From contig CAYNEI010000042.1 of NCBI GenBank assembly GCA_964396185.1, forward strand, positions 1 through 18,282: a DNA stretch of 18,282 nt. The letters run 5' to 3'. Positions within the stretch are counted from its first letter, which is position 1. The number at the start of each line of letters is the position of its first letter. This document shows positions 1-7,341 of this stretch, piece after piece. Position numbers and translations under genes: made by a program. Source of the stretch: CAYNEI01 sp964396185. GTDB lineage: Archaea > Thermoplasmatota > SW-10-69-26. The notes beneath the pieces are model-generated. The model was not told the origin of the DNA, did not search any database, and saw only the letters and a program-made list of their open reading frames with translations.

Positions 1-494
1 GGGAAATCCTGGGTGGTGTTGAGCTCGTAGGTGAGACCACTTGGCTTGCGGCGCACGAGCCCGGCCTCGGTGAGGATGCCCACGTGCTCGTAGACCTTGG
101 AGCCCACCATCTCTTTCAAATCCGACTGGAGCAGGGGCTGGTGGTAGGCTACCAGAGCGAGGGTGCGTAGCACGTGGAGCGGGATCTCAGGGGGAACGAT
201 GTGGCGGGCCTCATCAGCGAACCGGGGCTTGAGGGCAAGCGCCCACTTCGTGCCACTTCGCACGATGGCCAGGCTGGTGCGGCGCTCGGCCCAGGCCTCC
301 TGCAAGCTCTCGAGGCTGTCTTGGATGGCGGGTCGCTGGAGCTTGGTGGTCTCCACCAGCTCGTCCATGGACATGGGCTGGCCTGCGCTGAACAGCGCGG
401 CCTCGACCAGGAGGTCAGGCGCGCGGCGCGGGTCGTCGCCGGTGTCAGTTGGCTCGGACGGGCTGGGCATCTGGGCTGGGCTCTGGGTCGTCAT
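1..494 (-). CDS. scpB: Segregation and condensation protein B (ScpB), C-terminus missing at window edge
   Basis: ScpB is the winged-helix kleisin-associated subunit of the SMC-ScpAB condensin and dimerises to hold ScpA on the SMC heads. The visible 164 codons show a short disordered N-terminus (about residues 1-26), then a first winged helix starting DLLVEAALFSAGQPMSMDEL, and the start of the second with the family-typical PLHVLRTLALVAYHQPLLQ and a helix-turn-helix-like stretch ending ILTEAGLVRRK. The gene is cut by the left edge. The ATG at 494 is preferred because GGAGG lies 6 nt upstream on the coding strand; an ATG at 470 is an alternative. The 5' end overlaps the end of scpA by 50 bp, so the two are probably translationally coupled. 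Confidence 0.9.
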   Translation of the reverse strand, partial: MTTQSPAQMPSPSEPTDTGDDPRRAPDLLVEAALFSAGQPMSMDELVETTKLQRPAIQDSLESLQEAWAERRTSLAIVRSGTKWALALKPRFADEARHIVPPEIPLHVLRTLALVAYHQPLLQSDLKEMVGSKVYEHVGILTEAGLVRRKPSGLTYELNTTQDF

Positions 495-1671
495 GGGGGT
501 CCTCCTCGGAGGTGGTGTCGGGCTCGTCGGCATCCTCGCTGGGCGCATCGGGGGCGGGCTCGTTTGGCGCAGCGGCCTCGTCCTCGCCCGGCGGATCAGA
601 GGGGTCCTCATCCGGGGCTTCGGCTTCTTCATCCTCGTCGAGGGCGTCAGCGGCCTCGGGCCCTGTCTTGGGGATCCCGACCAGGGGTACGTTGGGGTCG
701 TGGAGCGGTGCGCAGCCCTGGATGAGGATGGGGCTGTGGGGGAAGGAGTCCTGGCGGATGTCGATCATCTCGGCGCGGGAGAGGAACAGCGAGGCGATGA
801 AGACGGTGAGGAAGTCCTCGCGCGTGCCGTCGTAGACCTGGTGGAGGGCGACCTCCTCGCTGTAGGTTTTCAGGCGCTCGCGCACGTTGTGGATCTCGGC
901 TTCCAGGTCCTCTTTGTGGACCTTCTCCTGGACATCGTCCTGCTCGATGTCGGCCTGCTCGGCTCGAGCCTTGGCGCGTTCTCGGGCCAGGATCTTGCGT
1001 CGCTCGGCCTCGCGCCGGCCGTCCTCCAGGGCTTCCACGAGCTCGAAGAGGGTCACGCGCCGGTCGCCCTGGTGGAACACGCTCTCGCTTAACGGTGGGT
1101 CGCGCTGCTCGTCGAGCACGCGCTCGGTGTACACCTGGCCCTCGTCCTGGTCCCCCCAGGCCTCGGGGAAGTCGTCCCAGCCGAGATCCCACATGGGCTC
1201 CTCGGGCTCAGGCTCCGGCGGTTGGGCGCGCTCGAGCAGACCCTGGGTCTGGCGTAACAGCACGTGCCAGGCCAGCGCGAGCAGCTTGCCGCCGGTGATC
1301 AGATCGACCTCGGGCGTGGATCGGATGCGCTCAGCGTAGAGGGTGCTGAAGTTGCCGAGATCGATGCTCCAGGGGTCCATCTGTTCGTCGACGACGAGGT
1401 GGAAGGTGAGCGCGATGGCGCGGTCGAAGGGGTCGCGGAAGCTGGCCACGTCCTGGCGGGCCATCGTGAGGTACTCGCTGAGCCGGTCGGGATCGTGGTC
1501 GGCCAGGGCCTTGTGGAAGAGGATGTGGTCGATGACCGCCTCGGGATCGCCGGAGGTTGGGCCCCCGTTCGATCCAGGCGCGTGGTGGACCCGGGTGACG
1601 ATGTCGTCCAGGCGGGTTTGGACGGCTTGGCGCAGGAGGTCTTGGGCGGTGATGGGTCGGGGCTCGCCCAT
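445..1671 (-). CDS. scpA: Segregation and condensation protein A (ScpA), long form with acidic tail
   Basis: ScpA is the kleisin that bridges the two SMC heads. Of 408 residues, the canonical N-terminal part starts near residue 82 (FDRAIALTFHLVVDEQMDPW, then IDLGNFSTLYAERI). A charged linker with a helical Arg/Glu-rich stretch occupies about 150-275, and the C-terminal winged helix covers about 284-318 (REDFLTVFIASLFLSRAEMI). Two things are unusual: an 80-residue extension before the kleisin core, and a disordered tail at about 338-403 made almost only of Asp, Glu, Pro and Ala. Common ScpA proteins are about 250 residues. The gene starts 3 nt after the smc stop codon and is preceded by GGAGG, and its last 50 bp overlap scpB. 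Confidence 0.93.
   Translation of the reverse strand: MGEPRPITAQDLLRQAVQTRLDDIVTRVHHAPGSNGGPTSGDPEAVIDHILFHKALADHDPDRLSEYLTMARQDVASFRDPFDRAIALTFHLVVDEQMDPWSIDLGNFSTLYAERIRSTPEVDLITGGKLLALAWHVLLRQTQGLLERAQPPEPEPEEPMWDLGWDDFPEAWGDQDEGQVYTERVLDEQRDPPLSESVFHQGDRRVTLFELVEALEDGRREAERRKILARERAKARAEQADIEQDDVQEKVHKEDLEAEIHNVRERLKTYSEEVALHQVYDGTREDFLTVFIASLFLSRAEMIDIRQDSFPHSPILIQGCAPLHDPNVPLVGIPKTGPEAADALDEDEEAEAPDEDPSDPPGEDEAAAPNEPAPDAPSEDADEPDTTSEEDPHDDPEPSPDAQPVRAN
501..505 (-). promoter_or_regulatory. Ribosome binding site of scpB
   Basis: On the minus strand GGAGG sits 6 nt before the ATG at 494, inside the scpA coding region. It decides the 494 start over the in-frame ATG at 470. Confidence 0.6.
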
Positions 1672-1674
1672 CGG

Positions 1675-4600
1675 TTAGGCCTCCGGGGTCGGTTCTGGGG
1701 CCTTGAGCTCCTCGGTGTGCGTGATGCCGTCTACGTCCACGTGGCCGAGGATCTGGGTGATCCCCTCGCGCATGGTCACACCGTAGACGTGGTCGGCCAG
1801 TTTGAGGGTGACCTTGCGCAGGCTGACCATGATGAACTGGGCGTGGTTGGCGTTGCGTCGAACCATGTTGGCCACGAGCTCGCTGTTGACCCCGTCCAGG
1901 AACATGTCGACCTCGTCGAGCACGTAGAAGGGGCTCGGCGCGTAGCGCTGGATGGCGAAGATGAACGAGAGGGCGGTGAGCGACTTCTCGCCGCCGCTCA
2001 ACGCTTCCAGGCGGGTGACCTTCTTGCCGCTGGGTTGGCTGCGTAGGATCAGCCCGCCCTCGAAGGGGTCGACTGGGTTCTCGAGCTCGAGCTTGGCCTT
2101 GCCCCCGCCGGAGAGGGCCTCGAACATCTCCTCGAAGTTCTCGTTGACCTCGTCGAAGACCTTCATGAGGCTCTCCTTCTTGTGGCCGACGAGCTCGTCG
2201 GTGAGCTCGATGAGGCTCTCGCGCTCGCGCTCCAGGCGCTCGAGCTCGGTTTCGAGCTCGTCCTTGCGCCCCTCCTGCTCCTCGTACTCCTCGAGCGCGC
2301 GCATGTTCACCGGCTCAAGGCGCTGCATGCGGCCCTCGACGTCTCGGAGCTCGGCCTTGAGGTCGTCCTGGGCCTCAGGCACCTCGTCGGGGATCTCGGT
2401 GTCGAGCTCGGCGAGCTCTTGCTTGGCCTCCTCGAGGCTGGATCGGACCACAGGGATGCGGCCCTTGAACTGGATGACCAGGTCGCTGTTGGCGTCCATG
2501 GCGTCTTGGACGCGGTCGCGCTCGTTCTCCTTCTTGTACTTCTCCTCGAGGAGCCGGTCGCGTTCGTCGCGGAGCTCCTCGACCTGCTCGTCGTGAGCGC
2601 CGACGAGCTCCTCGAGCACGCTGATCTCTTCCTTGAGCTGGGCCTCCTTGGCCTGGTAGCCCTCGATCTCGGCTTCCTGCTCGTCGCGCTTGGCCTCGAG
2701 CTCGGCCACGCGCTGGGCTTGCTCGTCGCGCCGGTCGCGGGCCAGCTTCTCCTTCTCCTCGAGGGCTTGGGCTCGGGCGTCCAGATCACGCAAGGTGTCC
2801 TTGATGCCGTCGCGTTGTTCGCGCAGCTCCTCAAGCTTGTCGGCCAGGGCCTTCTGGGTGGAGGCCATGAGCTCCTGACCCTTCTCGTCGCGCTTGGCCT
2901 CGAGCTTCTCGAGCTTGGCCTCGTGCTCGGCGAGCGTCTCTCGGGAGGATTCGAGCTCGCTCTCCGCGCGTTCGAGGTCCGCGGTGAGCTCGTCGACCTT
3001 GTCCTGGAGGCCTTCGATACGGGCTTCGGCCTCGCCGGCCTGGCGCTCGGCTTCCGAGCGCTTGGTCTCGTGCTTGACGATCTCGGCGTCCACCTCGCGC
3101 ATCTGCTCGGAGAGCTGGCGGACCTCCTCGGCGGCGTCCTGGACCTGGGTGGCTAGCGTCTCCTGTTGGGTGACCTTGGCGCGCAGCTCCTTGCCGAGCT
3201 TCTCGAGCTCGTCCTTGCGCTTGGCGCCGAAGCCGGCGCGGCGACGCTTGCTCATCGACCCACCGGTCATGGCCCCGCCAGCGTCGATGAGCTCGCCGTC
3301 CTTGGTGACCAGGCGCACGCCGCCCATAAGACGCCGGGCGCTGTCCAGGTCCTCGACGATCAGCGTGGAGCGGAAGACGTAGCTGAACGCGGGCTTGTAG
3401 TCGTCGTCGAACTCGATGAGGTCGATGGCGAAGCCAACGGCGGCCTCGTCCCGGCTGGCCATGAGCGCCTTGCCTTGGGGTCGGCGGTAGCTGAGCTTGT
3501 TGAGGGGGAGGAACTTGGCGCGTCCGAGCTTCTTGCGCTTGAGGTAAGCGATGGCCTGGCTGGCGTGCTGGTCGGACTCGACCACGATGGCCTGCATGGC
3601 ACCACCCGCGCTGATCTCCAGGGCGGTCTGCAGGTCCTCTGGCGGGTCCCCGAGCTCGGCGATGGTGCCGCAGATGCCCTTGAGCTCTCCTTTGTCCCGG
3701 GCTTCGAGGATCGCCTCCACGGCGCGCGAGAAGCCGCCGACGTTCTCGGCGGCCTCGAACTCGGCCTTGAGCTGGCTGTACTTGTTGCGCAGGGCGCGGA
3801 CCTCGGGTTCGAGCTCGTTTAGCGCCTCGTTGAGCTCGGCCTGGGCCTTCTTCTTCTCGAAGAGGTCCTCGCTGAGCTCCTCCTTGCGTTCCTCGAGCTC
3901 CCCGTGGGTTTTGCGCGCTTGTTTGGCGGCGTAGCGGAGATCCTTGGTCTCGAACCGGGCGGTCTCCAGGCGCTCCTCGGCCTCGGTGAGCTCGAGCTCC
4001 AGGCGCTCGGCCTTGTCCTGGAGGGCATCCACCTTGAGCTGCGCTTCGTGGCGAGCGTCCTGGGCTTTCTCGTAGCTCTGCTTGAGCTTGGCAAGCGTGC
4101 GCTGCAGATCGTGGCTGCGGTCCGAGCCCTCGCTGATCTGCTGCTTGGTCTCCTCGAGCTCGGTGGTGACCGCCTCGGCCTCCTCGCCCCACTTCTCCTG
4201 GGCGCCGGCGACCTCGTCGGTCTCTTCGAGCACCTTGTTCAAGGCGTCCTCGGTGCGGGCGTGGTCGGCCTGGGCTTGCTGGAGATCGCTGCGCACGTCC
4301 TGGAGCTCGTCTTTGAAGTGGTTGGCCATCTGGCGCGCCGTGGCGGTCTCCTCGCGCAGGGCCTGGAGCTTCTGCTGGCGCTCCCGGGCCTCATCCCCAC
4401 CGAGCTCGGCCATCTCTTGGTCGATGGCTTCCAGGTCCCTTTCGACCTGCTCGAGCTGCTCGGTGACCTCGGCTCGCTTCTCAGAGAGCCGCTGGCCCTC
4501 CTCTTGGTAGGATTCGACGGATTCGTGGACGTTGGCGAGCTCCTTCTCCAGGCCGATCACGCGCTTCTTGGCCAGCTTGGCCTTGACGTCCAGCAGGGTC

Positions 4601-5274
4601 TCCTGTAGGTCGCGGTACTCGGCGGCGCGCTCCTTCTCCCGGGAGAGCTGGCGAAGCTGCTGGTCGACCTCGCGCAGGATGAGCCGGGTGCGCTCGAGGT
4701 TGTCCTCGACCTCCTCGCGCTGGGCATCCGCCTCGTCGATCTCGGAGTCGAACCGGGTGATCCCGGCGATCTCGTCGAGGATGCGGCGGCGCTCGGTGTT
4801 GCTCATGGTCACGATGCGGGTCACATCGCCCTGTTGGACGATGTTGTACCCGTCGGCGTGGATGCGGGCGTGGCTGAGCAGGTCCTCGAACTCGGTGAGG
4901 CTGCTGGACTCGCCGTTGACGTAGTAGTAGGAGTTGACGCGCTCTGGGTCCGAGGGGCTCTTCTTGATGCGGCGGGTGAGCTTGATCTCGTCGACGTCCA
5001 GCGGGATGGTGCGGTCCCGGTTGTCCAGGATGAGGCTGACCTTGCACTCCTTGGCCGCCTTGCCTTTGCCGCCGCCGTTGTGGATGAGGTCAGCCAGGCG
5101 TCCGGCTCGGATCGCCTTGGAGCTGGTGGTGCCGAGCACGAAGAGGATGGCGTCCGAGATGTTCGATTTCCCGGAGCCGTTGGGGCCGGTGATCCCGGTG
5201 AACCCCTCCTTGAATGGCACCTCGGCGTGCCGGAACGATTTGAAGTTGTCCATCTCGACGCGTTTGAGATGCAT
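1675..5274 (-). CDS. smc: Chromosome segregation ATPase SMC
   Basis: This is the long coiled-coil ATPase of the SMC-ScpAB complex, which loops and segregates chromosomal DNA. The 1199-residue protein has the full family layout: N-terminal head with Walker A GPNGSGKS at 30-37 and Q-loop at 147-148, coiled coil about 180-510, hinge about 515-675 (LKGICGTIAEL to AGGAMTGGSMSKRRR), returning coiled coil about 685-1045, and C-terminal head with signature LSGGE at 1092-1096 and Walker B FYVLDEVD at 1116-1123. The following MFLDGVN is the archaeal variant of the D-loop region. The ATG at 5274 is the first usable start, because an in-frame TGA lies seven codons upstream. No clear Shine-Dalgarno precedes it. 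It leads an operon with scpA and scpB. Confidence 0.97.
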   Translation of the reverse strand: MHLKRVEMDNFKSFRHAEVPFKEGFTGITGPNGSGKSNISDAILFVLGTTSSKAIRAGRLADLIHNGGGKGKAAKECKVSLILDNRDRTIPLDVDEIKLTRRIKKSPSDPERVNSYYYVNGESSSLTEFEDLLSHARIHADGYNIVQQGDVTRIVTMSNTERRRILDEIAGITRFDSEIDEADAQREEVEDNLERTRLILREVDQQLRQLSREKERAAEYRDLQETLLDVKAKLAKKRVIGLEKELANVHESVESYQEEGQRLSEKRAEVTEQLEQVERDLEAIDQEMAELGGDEARERQQKLQALREETATARQMANHFKDELQDVRSDLQQAQADHARTEDALNKVLEETDEVAGAQEKWGEEAEAVTTELEETKQQISEGSDRSHDLQRTLAKLKQSYEKAQDARHEAQLKVDALQDKAERLELELTEAEERLETARFETKDLRYAAKQARKTHGELEERKEELSEDLFEKKKAQAELNEALNELEPEVRALRNKYSQLKAEFEAAENVGGFSRAVEAILEARDKGELKGICGTIAELGDPPEDLQTALEISAGGAMQAIVVESDQHASQAIAYLKRKKLGRAKFLPLNKLSYRRPQGKALMASRDEAAVGFAIDLIEFDDDYKPAFSYVFRSTLIVEDLDSARRLMGGVRLVTKDGELIDAGGAMTGGSMSKRRRAGFGAKRKDELEKLGKELRAKVTQQETLATQVQDAAEEVRQLSEQMREVDAEIVKHETKRSEAERQAGEAEARIEGLQDKVDELTADLERAESELESSRETLAEHEAKLEKLEAKRDEKGQELMASTQKALADKLEELREQRDGIKDTLRDLDARAQALEEKEKLARDRRDEQAQRVAELEAKRDEQEAEIEGYQAKEAQLKEEISVLEELVGAHDEQVEELRDERDRLLEEKYKKENERDRVQDAMDANSDLVIQFKGRIPVVRSSLEEAKQELAELDTEIPDEVPEAQDDLKAELRDVEGRMQRLEPVNMRALEEYEEQEGRKDELETELERLERERESLIELTDELVGHKKESLMKVFDEVNENFEEMFEALSGGGKAKLELENPVDPFEGGLILRSQPSGKKVTRLEALSGGEKSLTALSFIFAIQRYAPSPFYVLDEVDMFLDGVNSELVANMVRRNANHAQFIMVSLRKVTLKLADHVYGVTMREGITQILGHVDVDGITHTEELKAPEPTPEA
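1680..1684 (-). promoter_or_regulatory. Ribosome binding site of scpA
   Basis: GGAGG on the minus strand, 8 nt before the scpA ATG at 1671, within the last codons of smc. It indicates reinitiation or coupled translation in the smc-scpA-scpB operon. Confidence 0.6.
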
Positions 5275-5276
5275 CC

Positions 5277-5305
5277 AGCCACGTCCTGAGGTGGCTCAGA
5301 GCCGC
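5277..5305 (-). promoter_or_regulatory. Two mutually exclusive hairpins in the smc leader
   Basis: Immediately upstream of the smc ATG, the plus strand reads AGCCAC (5277-5282), GTGGCT (5291-5296) and AGCCAC (5300-5305). In the smc transcript the middle segment can pair with either flank: a 6-bp stem with a 3-nt loop (5291-5305) or a 6-bp stem with an 8-nt loop (5277-5296). The second stem ends 2 nt before the start codon. Whether this is used as a translational switch is inference. Confidence 0.35.
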
Positions 5306-5361
5306 CACGCTGGAGAGCGAAGAATCGCACTCGTCACGACTGGCGGTCCTGATCCCATCCC

Positions 5362-5371
5362 ATTGGCCAAT
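5362..5371. promoter_or_regulatory. Perfect 10-bp palindrome at expected smc transcription start
   Basis: ATTGGCCAAT is a perfect palindrome about 15-25 nt downstream of the TATA-like box, where the transcription start would be expected. It could be a repressor operator; no binding protein can be named. Confidence 0.3.
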
Positions 5372-5382
5372 GTCCGGAGTCT

Positions 5383-5400
5383 GTACTTAAGGGTTTTCAG
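5383..5400 (-). promoter_or_regulatory. Likely smc-scpA-scpB promoter
   Basis: On the minus strand the sequence CTGAAAACCCTTAAGTAC resembles an archaeal BRE (the A-rich part) followed by a TATA-like CTTAAGTA. It is the only AT-rich segment between the upstream gene and smc. Its distance of about 113 nt from the start codon implies a leader of roughly 85 nt, which holds the hairpins and the ATTGGCCAAT palindrome. Confidence 0.5.
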
Positions 5401-5475
5401 ATGGAGTCGTCGATTCCGGCGGATTCAGGGCATCTCGTGGCTGGGTGCGCGCACCCGGTGAGGCGTCCGGCCGGG

Positions 5476-7221
5476 TCAAGGCTCCAGGAACGTCACCAGT
5501 TTCTCCAAGCGCCCGTGCTCGCGTGTCCCCTGTTCGGCCACGTTGAGGCCCCGCTGGCATGTCTCGCGGGCTCCGTCGAGGTCCGTGGACCGGTGCAGCG
5601 CCAGGGCCTGCTTCCAGCAGAGATCGGCCACGCGGTCAGGCTCGCCGAGCTCCTCGAAGAGTGCTTCAGCCTCTTGCCAGCAGGCCAGCGCGCGCTCCAG
5701 CTCACCCCGGTGGAACCGGATGTCACCCTTCTCGTCCTGCACCAGCGCCCAGCGCTTGTCATCCACCTCCTCGCGCTCCACCTCTTCAAGGGTTGCCAGG
5801 TAGAGCTTGGCGTGCCTGGGGTCCAAGCGGTCGAGCTCCTCGAGGTCGAGGTCGTCTGTGAGCAGGGTGGAGACCTGGTCGAAGCGGCCTGCTTCGCGGT
5901 AGTGGTGCAGGGCCTCCAGGTGGCCCTCCAGGGTCCCCTGGGCCAAGTGGTGGCGGGCCAACGCCTCGTGATGGTCTTGCCGGTCGTGGACGAGGGTGGC
6001 GAAGAAGTTGCGAACCACCTCATGCAAGAGGAACGCCCCACCGACGGACTCGATGAGCAGGCGTTTGCGCAAGCGCACGAGCGCGCCGCGTGGGTTGCGC
6101 TCGGTGATCACCGAGAGGTCCTCGGCTGTGAAGGGTGTCCGGAACAGGCTCGCGGCGGCCAGCACTTGCCGCTCGTCCTCCTCGAGGCCCTCGACGACCT
6201 CCTCGAGCAGGTAAGCTTCCAGGTCAGCCTCTGGCACGCGGTCGAGCAAGGCGTCCACGCTCACGCCCTGGCTGCGCGCGGTCTCCAGGAACAGGATGAG
6301 CGCGAGCGGGTGACCGCCCACCTCCTCGCGCAAGCGGACACGCTGGCTAGAGGAGAGCTCGAAGCCCTGGTCCGCGCAGATGCCGGCCACGGCCTCGTCG
6401 TCCAGGCCCGCCAGCTCGAGCACGCGTACCCCCTTCTCGTGGGCCAGCCCTCGGGTGAGCTCGCGCGTGGTGGCCACGAGCTTGCCTTGGGAGAGGCTGG
6501 CCATGATGCCCTTGAGCAGCCTGGCGAGCACCTCGTCCTCCACGAGGTGGAGGTCGTCGAGCAGGAGCGCGATCCCTGCATCGTCGACGGCGCGCTCGAT
6601 GAGCGCTGGGAGATCGGCGTCATCGGCTCCGTGGCCGAGGGTCTCCTCGAGCTCGGGGTGGCCCTCGTGGGCCAGGAACCCGGCCACCCGGTGGACGAAC
6701 CATCGGGGCGTCTCGGGCCCGGTGAACCGGTGCCAGAGCACCGAGCGCTCGCCTGCGATCTCCTCGGCGTAGCGGGCCATGAGCGAGGTCTTGCCGATGC
6801 CTGGCAACCCCTCGATGAGCACGACGGGGTCCTGGCCAGAGAGCACGGACAGCTCGGCCTCGCGCCCATGGAACCCGCTGGGCTCCGGGATGGCTGCCGG
6901 GGCCTGGGAGGGCCGGATGCGGTGAGCATCACCGTCCGGGGCCGAGAGCTGTAGGCTTGGCCTGCCCGGCTCGAGCGTGAGCTCGATCCGGTGGACCTTG
7001 AGCTCGTACATCTTGACGTTCTTCCCGATGTTGGCCCAGTCGCCCTGGATGAGCCCGGCGTCCTCGAGCTGGCGCACCCGGCGCGAGACGGCCGTCTCCG
7101 GCATGTCGAGCTGGCTGGCGATGCGTCGCGTGTAGGCAGGCTCGACAGCAAGGAGGCTCAAGATCGCTTGGTTGGCAGGGTGCGCGATGGCCTCCAGGAC
7201 CGCTTGAACCTCCTCGCCCAT
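5476..7221 (-). CDS. wHTH-STAND NTPase-TPR transcriptional regulator
   Basis: The protein has 581 residues. An ArsR-like winged helix covers about 5-80 (HPANQAILSLLAVEPAYTRR, AVSRRVRQLEDAGLI). A STAND-type P-loop NTPase follows: FHGRE entry motif at 117-121, Walker A GLPGIGKTS at 138-146, Walker B ALLLDDLH at about 218-225, a sensor-like VATTRE at 249-254, and the GGHPLAL motif at 302-308 typical of STAND ATPases. A winged-helix-like segment spans about 340-405, and TPR-like helical repeats fill the C-terminus, clearest at about 490-565. STAND proteins of the MalT/AfsR kind act as ligand-gated switches, so this is probably a signal-responsive transcription factor; the ligand and targets are unknown. 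No Shine-Dalgarno precedes the ATG. It lies 201 bp upstream of smc on the same strand. Confidence 0.85.
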   Translation of the reverse strand: MGEEVQAVLEAIAHPANQAILSLLAVEPAYTRRIASQLDMPETAVSRRVRQLEDAGLIQGDWANIGKNVKMYELKVHRIELTLEPGRPSLQLSAPDGDAHRIRPSQAPAAIPEPSGFHGREAELSVLSGQDPVVLIEGLPGIGKTSLMARYAEEIAGERSVLWHRFTGPETPRWFVHRVAGFLAHEGHPELEETLGHGADDADLPALIERAVDDAGIALLLDDLHLVEDEVLARLLKGIMASLSQGKLVATTRELTRGLAHEKGVRVLELAGLDDEAVAGICADQGFELSSSQRVRLREEVGGHPLALILFLETARSQGVSVDALLDRVPEADLEAYLLEEVVEGLEEDERQVLAAASLFRTPFTAEDLSVITERNPRGALVRLRKRLLIESVGGAFLLHEVVRNFFATLVHDRQDHHEALARHHLAQGTLEGHLEALHHYREAGRFDQVSTLLTDDLDLEELDRLDPRHAKLYLATLEEVEREEVDDKRWALVQDEKGDIRFHRGELERALACWQEAEALFEELGEPDRVADLCWKQALALHRSTDLDGARETCQRGLNVAEQGTREHGRLEKLVTFLEP

Positions 7222-7341
7222 ACGCGAGGAGAGGGGGCCGCGCTCATGAAGGCGTCGGTGCTCGAAGGGATCCCCTCACCTGGCGCTGGGCGTGAGCTGT
7301 GGGCCACAAAGCTCTTCACCCGCCCCGGGTACTCAGGCCCC

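Noticed and set aside
2182..3156. Leu-rich open frame antisense to the smc coiled coil
   Set aside because: The Leu-rich translation results from reading GAG/CTC-rich coiled-coil codons backwards; the SMC frame is beyond doubt.
1939..4700. Frequent gagctc/ctcgag words in smc as a possible DNA repeat
   Set aside because: They follow from Glu-Leu-rich heptads with GC-rich codons and have no regular spacing at DNA level.
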